Assembly (NCBI GenBank): GCA_038244055.1
Contig: JBBRTW010000063.1
Span: forward strand, 1 to 22,205
Reading direction: 5' to 3'
Source: DASPKW01 sp038244055
GTDB lineage: Bacteria; Planctomycetota; Phycisphaerae; Tepidisphaerales; Tepidisphaeraceae
Length of the DNA stretch: 22,205 bases
Made by a program: the position numbers and the translations under genes. Positions 1-6,788 of the stretch are shown piece after piece. Under the pieces are notes generated by a model. It saw only the letters and a list, made by a program, of their open reading frames with translations, did no database searches and was not told where the DNA came from. Numbering within the stretch: position 1 is the stretch's first letter; every line of letters begins with the position of its first letter.

Positions 1-6
1 GAAGAA

Positions 7-921
7 ATGACCCGCTCCCTCACGCTCCCCGCCGTGCCGATGTTGTTGCTCCTCGCGCTGTCCGCCCGGGCCCAGACCCCGGCCGCGGCCGCCAAACCCC
101 AGGCCCCGCCGCCCCGGTCTCGAGCCGAGGTTCGGGCCGTCCTGGCCCAGGCCCCGCCGCCGGGCGCGGAGCTCCGCCCCCTCCGCATCCTGCTCGTCGC
201 CGGCCCGAAGGACCACGGCCCCGGCGAGCACGACTACCCGGCCTGGCAGCGGGCGTGGGCACCGCTGCTCTCCAAGGCCAGCAAGGTGACGGTCGACACC
301 GCCTGGAAGTGGCCGACGCCGGAGCAGATGAAGTCGGCCGACATCGTCTGCTGCTACTTCAAGTCCCCGTGGACGGCCGAGCAGATCGACGACGTCAAGG
401 CGCTCCACGCGCGCGGCGGCGGGCTCGTGCTCCTGCACTGGGCGATCGCGCCGGACAAGGAGTTCGACAAGCACCGCGAGGTCACCGGCCTGACCTACAA
501 GTCGGCCCAGTACAGACACGGCCCGGTAGACCTGAAGCTGGGCGGCGACCACCCGATTCTGCGCGGGCTGCCGCCGACGCTGCACTTTGTGGACGAGTCC
601 TACTGGCCACTGCTCGGGGACCCGGCCCGGGTGACCACGCTCGCGACCTCCGATGAGAAGTTGACCAAGAAGGACGAGGCCGCCGCCCCGGTCCCGGTCC
701 TTTGGACGTACGAGCCGCCGGCGGGGAAGGGCCGATCCTTCATCTCGATCCTCGGGCACTACGCGTGGACCTTCGACGACCCGTACTTCCGCCTGCTCGT
801 ACTACGCGGCATGGCGTGGTCGGCCGGCGAAAGCCCGTACCGCTTCGACTCGCTGGCCACGGACGGGATCGCCTTCGCCGGCGAGGCCAAGGCCGAAACC
901 AAGCCCGCCGCCGAACGGTGA
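7..921 (+). CDS. Secreted ThuA-domain protein
   Basis: A 304-residue protein with a signal peptide (hydrophobic residues 9-20, likely cleavage near ARAQ at 20-23) and a Pro/Ala-rich spacer to about residue 57. A ThuA-like, class I amidotransferase-fold domain covers about 60-275. Family marks seen are ILLVAGPKDHG (61-71), EHDYPAW (74-80), GGGLVLLHW (137-145), DHPILRGLP (181-189) and GHYAWTFDDPYFRLLVLRGMAW (250-271, read in two parts). ThuA proteins are linked to sugar utilisation, but the biochemical role of secreted planctomycete members is unsettled. The start is 6 bases from the window edge, so its ribosome site is only partly visible. Third-codon GC is markedly higher than in the glycan locus downstream. 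The gene is followed by a terminator-like hairpin, so it is probably not cotranscribed with the later genes. Confidence 0.88.
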   Translation: MTRSLTLPAVPMLLLLALSARAQTPAAAAKPQAPPPRSRAEVRAVLAQAPPPGAELRPLRILLVAGPKDHGPGEHDYPAWQRAWAPLLSKASKVTVDTAWKWPTPEQMKSADIVCCYFKSPWTAEQIDDVKALHARGGGLVLLHWAIAPDKEFDKHREVTGLTYKSAQYRHGPVDLKLGGDHPILRGLPPTLHFVDESYWPLLGDPARVTTLATSDEKLTKKDEAAAPVPVLWTYEPPAGKGRSFISILGHYAWTFDDPYFRLLVLRGMAWSAGESPYRFDSLATDGIAFAGEAKAETKPAAER

Positions 922-1002
922 ACCGGATCCGACGACTACACAGGTGGGAAGTGGCGTGAAGGCACGCGGCGGGCTGATGACCTAGACACGGTCGACTACC
1001 TT

Positions 1003-1020
1003 GACGGCACCGTCTTTTTT
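1003..1020 (+). terminator. Possible intrinsic terminator after the ThuA gene
   Basis: A short GACGG/CCGTC inverted repeat (1003-1007 and 1010-1014) is directly followed by six T at 1015-1020. The central CA is too short for a loop, so the usable stem is about four pairs with loop GCAC. A longer alternative pairs ACGGT (989-993) with ACCGT (1009-1013). It lies 80 bp after the ThuA stop. The stem is weak, so this is tentative. Confidence 0.35.
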
Positions 1021-1177
1021 GAATTCCGCAACCCTCAACAGCCGTTCTACGTTCAAACCCTGTAGTTAACAGATGAGGGGATCGACATCGCGTCGCTCCC
1101 GATCATTCAGTTGCCAGGCAGCACACCGGTCGCCAAGCGAAGGTCGTTGCGGGCATCGCCTCTCCCGGAGAGCGCCG

Positions 1178-1390
1178 ATGGCCTTCTGCGACGACCCCAC
1201 CGATCCCGCCAGTCTGACCCCCGAACAGCGCGTGGAGGAGATCGCCTCCATCCTCGCGGCGAGCGTGCTGCGACTACGACAACGGGCCGCTACTCCCGCC
1301 CCCAGTTCCCCCTCGAAAATCGCGGCAGATTCTGCTCCGAATGGCCTTGATGACTCCCCGGAAACGAGGCTTCATGGACACCGTGGTTAA
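1178..1390 (+). CDS. Small hypothetical protein of a DUF2924-associated module
   Basis: A 70-residue product beginning MAFCDDPTDPASLTPEQR. An upstream in-frame ATG at 1073 exists, but I chose 1178 because GGAG (1167-1170) sits at proper spacing and the earlier region is Arg/Ser-rich and unlike protein. The segment TPEQRVEEIASILAASVLRL is predicted helical; the C-terminal half is polar and likely disordered, ending LHGHRG. From memory, short proteins of this form precede DUF2924 genes in planctomycetes, in modules that also carry a serine recombinase; I cannot confirm this by search. The DUF2924 gene follows after 34 bp. No biochemical function can be given. Confidence 0.6.
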   Translation: MAFCDDPTDPASLTPEQRVEEIASILAASVLRLRQRAATPAPSSPSKIAADSAPNGLDDSPETRLHGHRG

Positions 1391-1424
1391 CGGCACAAGA
1401 GAGGCCGAGAACAGGAGTTAGAAC

Positions 1425-1781
1425 ATGGTTCAAAACGTACCAACCGAACTGGCGGCGCTGCGGCGGATGACGCCAGCCGAGCTGCGCGACAAATACCTGG
1501 AGGTCTTCGGCGAGACCACCCGGTCGGGCAACAAGGACTTCCTCTTCAAGCGCCTGGCCTGGCGGATTCAATCCCTGGCCGAGGGCACGCTGTCGGAGCG
1601 GGCCAAGCAGCGGGCGGCCGAACTGGCCCGCGACGCCGATATCCGCATGACGATGCCCAAGACGCCCACGACGACACCGGGGGCGCAGGCGTCGCACAAA
1701 CCCACGTCGGACCGTGCCTTCGGGCAAGGGGTTTTCTGCCGGCTGCAATGTCAGGAACACGGCCGCTGTGTGTTCGAGTAA
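1425..1781 (+). pseudogene. Truncated DUF2924-domain protein
   Basis: This open frame of 118 codons has a good ribosome site (AGGAG, 1413-1417). Residues 7-79 match the DUF2924 N-terminal half: ELAALRRMTPAELRDKYLEV (8-27), GNKDFLFKRLAWRIQ (35-49), and a basic helix through ARDADIR (68-74). Family members normally continue after a Pro/Thr linker into a second beta-rich half. Here the recognisable sequence stops at SDR (residues 95-97, nt 1715), and the last 21 codons are an unrelated Cys-containing tail running into the promoter region of the sigma factor gene. DUF2924 genes commonly sit beside serine recombinases in mobile modules; none is present here. I read it as a broken module remnant rather than a working gene, though the short product could still be made. 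Confidence 0.65.
1754..1778 (+). promoter_or_regulatory. Possible ECF-type promoter before the sigma gene
   Basis: GGAAC (1754-1758) matches the conserved -35 core of many ECF sigma factors. It is followed after 16 bases by CGAG (1775-1778), in place for a -10 element. The ATG of the sigma gene is at 1796. This would fit autoregulation, but the match is short and untested. Confidence 0.3.
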
Positions 1782-1795
1782 TAGACTGGCACACT

Positions 1796-2344
1796 ATGGC
1801 CCTGCTGCAGGATGACATCATTCGCACGCTATTGGCAAGCCGGCTGCGCATTGTTGCTGCGGCCTGGATTGTCGTGCGCGATGCGCAGGCGGCGGAGGAC
1901 ATCTTTCAGAACTTAACCGTGAAAGCCATGGGAGGAGCGGCGACCTTCGAGCGGGAGGCGCAATTGATCTCCTGGGCACACGTTACAGCGCGCCACGAGG
2001 CGCTGAACTGGGTTCGCGATCGGAAGGGGCGGACAGTGGCGCTCGATCAGGCCGTCCTCGAACTTCTTGAAGATGAATGGGCGAAGGATCGCGAGCGGCC
2101 CGATCCCGAGGGGGATCGCGTGGAGGCGCTGCGGCAGTGCATGGGCGAACTGCCCGAACCCTCTCGCCGGGTGCTGGAACTGCGGTACTTTGAGGAGCGG
2201 CCTTGCGGGGAGGTATCGAGGAGGATGGGGATCGGGCTCGATGCGGTCTATCAGCGGCTCTCGCGTCTCCATCGTACACTGCGCCAGTGCGTCGAGCGGC
2301 GAATGACAGGCGGGGAACCTCGCGCAAACCGGGAGGTCACATGA
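1796..2344 (+). CDS. ECF RNA polymerase sigma factor
   Basis: A 182-residue sigma-70 family protein of the ECF type, expected to direct RNA polymerase to the promoters of this locus. Region 2 is residues 5-80: the RLRIVAAAWIVVRD stretch, AEDIFQNLTVKAM (34-46) and LISWAHVTARHEALNWVRDR (57-76). Region 4 is about 113-172: MGELPEPSRRVLELRYFEER then a helix-turn-helix EVSRRMGIGLDAVYQRLSRL. The form AEDIFQN is typical of the planctomycete/verrucomicrobial group. An upstream ATG at 1748 is in frame, but I chose 1796 because the extra 16 residues are unlike the family and overlap the probable promoter. The stop overlaps the FecR gene start in ATGA (2341-2344), implying translational coupling to its likely anti-sigma. 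Confidence 0.9.
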   Translation: MALLQDDIIRTLLASRLRIVAAAWIVVRDAQAAEDIFQNLTVKAMGGAATFEREAQLISWAHVTARHEALNWVRDRKGRTVALDQAVLELLEDEWAKDRERPDPEGDRVEALRQCMGELPEPSRRVLELRYFEERPCGEVSRRMGIGLDAVYQRLSRLHRTLRQCVERRMTGGEPRANREVT

Positions 2345-3648
2345 CTCGCGACGAACGGGATATGCTGTTGGTGCGTTATCTGGACGGCTCAGCGTCGGTC
2401 CATGAAGTCGAATCGCTCAACGCGCTGCTGAAGGATGATCCAGAGGCCCGAGCTTCCCTGCGGGAGATGGCGGGTCAGGCCGTGGCAATGGCGGATCTTG
2501 CGCGTGAGCGAGCGATCCACATGCCGCCGGCGAGAACCGAACCATCTGAGCCCACTTCGAAGCGCCGAAAATGGTATGGACGCCTCGCCGTAGCCGCGAT
2601 GCTCCTGATCGGCGTTGGACTGGGGGTTTGGCAGTTACGCAGTCGGGCCGAAGAGGTCACGGTTGCACAGGTCTCCGGGGCCGTTTCGTGGGCGAGCGAG
2701 GGCGGCCAGCCCCAGGGTGGGCTTACGGAAGGTGCGCGGGTGCGCGCGGGAACGATCACGGTCGAAGGGGCGGCCAGTTCGGCAAAGCTCGCCTTTCGCG
2801 ATGGATCAACGATCACGCTCATGGGCGATTCAGAACTGGCCCTCTCGGGTGATTCCCGCAAGCGGCTGACGCTCCGTCGCGGCGCGTTGACCGCGGACGT
2901 TCACCCACAGCCGGCCGGCAGTCCAATGGTGGTTCGCACGCCCACCGCCGAGATCGAGGTGCTTGGAACTCGCTTTCTCCTTCTGGCCAGTCCAGGGCAG
3001 AGCACGCTGTCGGTGGAGGCGGGGATCGTGCGCCTGCGCCGCCTCGTGGATGGCGGTTCTGTGGATGTGACATCGGGGCATGTGTTTGTCGCCACGCTCG
3101 ACACTGCTGCAAAACTGGAACCACTGCGGTTGCCGCCCGCGCCCACGAAGTGGCGTCAGACGTTCGACCAACCCCCGCCATCGACATGGCAAGGCGAATG
3201 GGTGGCGGCCGACGCCAGCAATCCTGGCCGGCTGCGGAATGTGCTGGATGTCTCCTACCGAAGGGGAGACGGCACGGTGGTGCCCGCACATGTCGTGACG
3301 GTTCGTAGCATCTCCGGCGATCTAGCCGCCGTGCAACCCGACAGCCTGCTGCGCCTCCGCCTGCGAACGGCCAAGCGGGTGAACCTGGTCGTCCTCGTGG
3401 GATTGCATCATCCGGCCGGTGGCTTTGCGGGAACTTTCCAGGCGGACTTTCAGCCGCAAGACCTTCGTCCGGATCCTACGGGCTGGTGCCCTCTCCAGAT
3501 TCCCATGACCAAGTTAAAAGCCGGCATGAAAGACTACCCGACGCTTCCGCCCGGCGGCCAGATCTTCCTGGTTTACGTGGCCTGCTATTTTCCCGACGCC
3601 GGACTGGAAATTTCCGAGGTATCCATTGACCCCCCACCGGCACCTTGA
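2341..3648 (+). CDS. FecR-domain anti-sigma factor with extra C-terminal beta-rich domain
   Basis: A 435-residue membrane protein. Residues 1-60 are a helical cytoplasmic part (MTRDERDMLLVRYLDGSAS) resembling FecR-type anti-sigma N termini. A basic stop (SKRRKW) and one membrane segment (about 81-99) follow. Residues 104-250 are a FecR domain: VTVAQVSGAVSW, GARVRAGTITVEG, AFRDGSTITLMGDSEL, MVVRTPTAEIEVLGTRF and SVEAGIVRL. Residues 266-431 form an additional beta-rich domain starting KWRQTFDQPPPSTWQGEW and ending GLEISEVSI, with Cys383 and Cys416; it looks like a carbohydrate-binding jelly roll but I cannot assign a family. The expected role is to hold the sigma factor at the membrane until an outside signal arrives. 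No TonB receptor, the usual FecR partner, is nearby. The gene overlaps the sigma gene by 4 bp and is 29 bp from the first GH9 gene. Confidence 0.85.
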   Translation: MTRDERDMLLVRYLDGSASVHEVESLNALLKDDPEARASLREMAGQAVAMADLARERAIHMPPARTEPSEPTSKRRKWYGRLAVAAMLLIGVGLGVWQLRSRAEEVTVAQVSGAVSWASEGGQPQGGLTEGARVRAGTITVEGAASSAKLAFRDGSTITLMGDSELALSGDSRKRLTLRRGALTADVHPQPAGSPMVVRTPTAEIEVLGTRFLLLASPGQSTLSVEAGIVRLRRLVDGGSVDVTSGHVFVATLDTAAKLEPLRLPPAPTKWRQTFDQPPPSTWQGEWVAADASNPGRLRNVLDVSYRRGDGTVVPAHVVTVRSISGDLAAVQPDSLLRLRLRTAKRVNLVVLVGLHHPAGGFAGTFQADFQPQDLRPDPTGWCPLQIPMTKLKAGMKDYPTLPPGGQIFLVYVACYFPDAGLEISEVSIDPPPAP

Positions 3649-3677
3649 TCCGGGTGAGACTTCACGGAGTGAGAACC

Positions 3678-6600
3678 ATGAAAATGAAAACGTTCATTAA
3701 CCCCATGCTTATCCTGCCAGCCATCGGTCTTTTGCTGTTGTCGGCAAGAGCTCCGGCAGCCGAGCCGGCGAAGCAATCCGATTTCGTCATCTTCGACGGC
3801 AAACGGGTGCCGACTTATGCGTTCCTTGAATTCCAAAAAGCTTTCGCGATCGAACCCGGCGGGCTGCGGCTCAAGGCCAGGAAGGGCGCGGGCGGCGGCG
3901 GGTTCAATGGACAACTCGATTTGTCGCCCTATCTGGATTGGACGCCCACCCTGACCGTCAGCGCGGGGGATGGGAACCAAGCGGACAAGATTCGTGTCAT
4001 TCTGGGCGGGGACGGAGCCGGTCACGAATACACCTTCAATTTGTCCGCGCTCAAGCCGGGCGAGTCCGTCACGCTTCTGGCGGAATCCGGGGCTTCTTTG
4101 CGCGACCCGGTCAAGGAGGGCAAAGGCAAGAGTTTCGATGCCGCCCACATCAATCTGTTCCAAATCCAGGGGGATTGGAGCGACAAGCCGTTGGATCTCC
4201 TGATTGCCAGGATCGCCCTGACTGAACCGACCGAAGCCATCCACGCCCAGCGTGCGGCTTTGGCGGCGAAGAAAACGCAGGCGGCGGAAAAAGCGCGCAA
4301 GGAGGCGGAGGCCAAGGCGAAGGCCCGGAAAGAACTGATGGCAAAGGGTGGTTCGCATTTGGCGGACGGGCCGGAAGTGAAGCTCGTCTGCGCTGTGGCG
4401 TCGGATGTCATCGCTTTCACGCTGCAGGCCGGGCAGCACGTCAGCAACCAACTCGTGCCGTATGTGGCCGAACCGGGCGACGAGGTGGTCGAGGAAGAGA
4501 AAGGCAAGCCGGCGTACGAAGTGAAGGATGGCAAGGTGGCGGAACATTTTCAGAAAGCCGTCTTCCGACAGGTCAACAGCAAGCGTACCAAAGCGGGGAA
4601 CCTTTCCTTCGACGGCAAGTTCCTCGTCATCGCCGGCAAGTCCAAGGGCCAACTGCTCGACGAGACGGTGGTGGATGTGCCCGAGGCGTACACCATCCAG
4701 TCGGCCGATGACGCTGCTTATGCAAAACCACTTCCGCCGAGCCAGGTTTTCCGCAAGGGCAAGCCGAATGGCATCAGCAAGCCGTTGCCGTTCCTCTACA
4801 CGATCTCGCTGAAGCTGCCGTCGCCGCTCAAGGAAGGCGCGACTTATACGATTCGTTTCGCAGGTGTGAACACGTCCAGGGAATCCGTTACGTACATTCA
4901 TAAGCCCCGCGAAACACGGAGCCTGGCGCTGCACGCCATCCAGACCGGCTATCGCCCGGATGATCCCTACAAGCGCGCCTACCTCTCCTTCTGGATGGGC
5001 GTGGACCAGGATGGGAAACAAGGCAGTTGCACCCCCGACGTTGATGCGTTCGAGTTGGTGGATGCCGGAGGCAAGACTGTCTTCACCGGCAAGGCTGAAC
5101 TGGCGAAGAAAGCGGGCGACGAGGAACAAATCAGCATCCACGAGAAACTGGATTACACGAAGGCGGCCGTGCGTCGACTGGACTTCAGCGACTTCAAGAC
5201 GCCGGGCGAGTATCGCGTATTCGTCGCCGGCCTCGGGGTGAGCGGGCCGTTCCGCATCGCCGCCGACGTGTGGGAGAAACCGTTCAAGGCCGCCATGCAG
5301 GGGATTCTCGCGCAGCGGCAGGGAATCGATCTGGGGCCGCCCGCCTGTGCCTATACGCGCAAACGTCCGTTCCATCCCGACGACGGCGTGGAGTTCTACC
5401 AGATGACCATCCCCGAACAGGGCGGACAGGAAGGGGCGCGCGGAAAGAACCTGATCGAACTGGCTACCGCCGGGAAATTGCAGCGCGTGACCGGCGTATG
5501 GGGCGGTTACCAGGACGCGGGCGACTGGGACACATTGGGTGGTCATCTCAGCGCGACCTATGACTTGCTCGGCTTGTATGATCTGAATCCCGCGGCCTTC
5601 TCCGCGATGAAGCTCTCGCTGCCGGCGGCGGAAATGAAGAACAACCTGCCCGACATCCTCGACGAGGCGCTGTGGCAGATGCCGTGTTGGAAGAGGCTTC
5701 AGCTTCCCGATGGCGGAGTGCGCGGCGGATACGGCTATGGCTGGGGATGCCCGCCAGCGGCCACCAGTTCCATGATCAAGAGCGTCGGCGTCTATGCGGT
5801 GGACCACATCACGACCCTGCGCTACGCCGCCGCCGGGGCGCGAGCCGCGCGGGTGCTGGGCGCGTTCGACAAGAAGCTGGCCGCCGAGTATCTGGACTCC
5901 GCCAAACGCGCCTGGGCCTGGGTGGAAGCGCACTCGAAGGAAGACGATGAGGCTTACAAGACAGTCGCGGCCTTCGCCAAAGACTTGCCGAAGCACTTGC
6001 GCAACTTCCGCGCGATGGCCGCCGTGGAGCTGCTCGCCGCCACGCGCGACCCGGTCTTTGATGCCGCCTTCAAAGAATCGTCGGAGCTGACCCGGAAGGG
6101 AGAACTCCGCTACCTGGATCAACTCGACGCGGACTTCGCCTACGCTCGATTGCCCGAAGGCCTGGGTGACCCGGAACTGAAGCAACAGGCGGTTCACCTG
6201 ATCGCGGCCTACGCGGACCATGCCATCGAGTTCAGCCGAAAGAACGCTTACGACATCATTGCCGGCACGCGCACCGACTTCCCGCTCATCTTTGCCTGCC
6301 GGTACTTCAGCACGCCGGCCCAGGGCGGTTTCGCCCTGATCTACGCCTACGAACTGACGAAGAAGCCCGCCTACCTCGCCGCGGCGGTGCAGGGGGCGAA
6401 CTACAGTCTCGGCGCCAACCCGGACAATCTCTCCTATTGCACGGGCGTCGGCTACAACGCGCAGCATTTCAACTTCATCGTGGATGCGATTGTCACCGGT
6501 CAACAGCCGGACATCATGGTCGGGCACATTCCCTACGGGCAGGGCAACGAGGGCAACAGCATGAGCCGGGGCATGAACTCCTGGGTGCAGCAATGGCTGC

Positions 6601-6776
6601 TGAACTTCGGCCCGGCCAAGAAGATGACTCCCAACTGGTTCGACTGGCCCGTGAACGAGCAATACATCGACTTCGCCATCTACCCGCTGCACAACGAGAA
6701 CTGCTTCAACCAAACCACCGTTCCGGCGGCGTGTTATTGGTTCTACCTGCATTCGCGCCCGGAGGCGGGGAAGTGA
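3678..6776 (+). CDS. Multidomain secreted GH9 glycoside hydrolase (first of two)
   Basis: A 1032-residue secreted enzyme with a signal peptide (1-28, cleavage near PAAEP). Residues 35-185 are a beta-rich, possibly carbohydrate-binding domain. An Ala/Lys/Glu helix (187-224) acts as rigid linker. A beta-rich region (230-408) precedes the CelD_N Ig-like domain (about 415-527: IQTGY, FELVDAGGK, DFSDFKTPGEYRVFVAGLG). The (alpha/alpha)6 GH9 barrel fills the rest. The catalytic base motif is QDAGDWD (612-618), followed by MKNNLPDILDEALW (653-666). The late substrate loop is YSLGANPDNLSYCTGVGY (909-926). The probable acid is Glu1007 in HNENCFNQTTVPAA. GH9 enzymes hydrolyse beta-linked glucans and related glycans by inversion. 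A start at 3645 is possible, but 3678 has a GGAGTGAG site and begins the signal peptide. Cotranscribed with its neighbours; 12 bp to the next gene. Confidence 0.85.
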   Translation: MKMKTFINPMLILPAIGLLLLSARAPAAEPAKQSDFVIFDGKRVPTYAFLEFQKAFAIEPGGLRLKARKGAGGGGFNGQLDLSPYLDWTPTLTVSAGDGNQADKIRVILGGDGAGHEYTFNLSALKPGESVTLLAESGASLRDPVKEGKGKSFDAAHINLFQIQGDWSDKPLDLLIARIALTEPTEAIHAQRAALAAKKTQAAEKARKEAEAKAKARKELMAKGGSHLADGPEVKLVCAVASDVIAFTLQAGQHVSNQLVPYVAEPGDEVVEEEKGKPAYEVKDGKVAEHFQKAVFRQVNSKRTKAGNLSFDGKFLVIAGKSKGQLLDETVVDVPEAYTIQSADDAAYAKPLPPSQVFRKGKPNGISKPLPFLYTISLKLPSPLKEGATYTIRFAGVNTSRESVTYIHKPRETRSLALHAIQTGYRPDDPYKRAYLSFWMGVDQDGKQGSCTPDVDAFELVDAGGKTVFTGKAELAKKAGDEEQISIHEKLDYTKAAVRRLDFSDFKTPGEYRVFVAGLGVSGPFRIAADVWEKPFKAAMQGILAQRQGIDLGPPACAYTRKRPFHPDDGVEFYQMTIPEQGGQEGARGKNLIELATAGKLQRVTGVWGGYQDAGDWDTLGGHLSATYDLLGLYDLNPAAFSAMKLSLPAAEMKNNLPDILDEALWQMPCWKRLQLPDGGVRGGYGYGWGCPPAATSSMIKSVGVYAVDHITTLRYAAAGARAARVLGAFDKKLAAEYLDSAKRAWAWVEAHSKEDDEAYKTVAAFAKDLPKHLRNFRAMAAVELLAATRDPVFDAAFKESSELTRKGELRYLDQLDADFAYARLPEGLGDPELKQQAVHLIAAYADHAIEFSRKNAYDIIAGTRTDFPLIFACRYFSTPAQGGFALIYAYELTKKPAYLAAAVQGANYSLGANPDNLSYCTGVGYNAQHFNFIVDAIVTGQQPDIMVGHIPYGQGNEGNSMSRGMNSWVQQWLLNFGPAKKMTPNWFDWPVNEQYIDFAIYPLHNENCFNQTTVPAACYWFYLHSRPEAGK

Positions 6777-6788
6777 AGGAGCACGCGC

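Noticed and set aside
1073..1177. Longer start for the small module protein
   Set aside because: The added 35 residues are Arg/Ser-rich, lack a ribosome site and precede a well-placed GGAG before ATG 1178.
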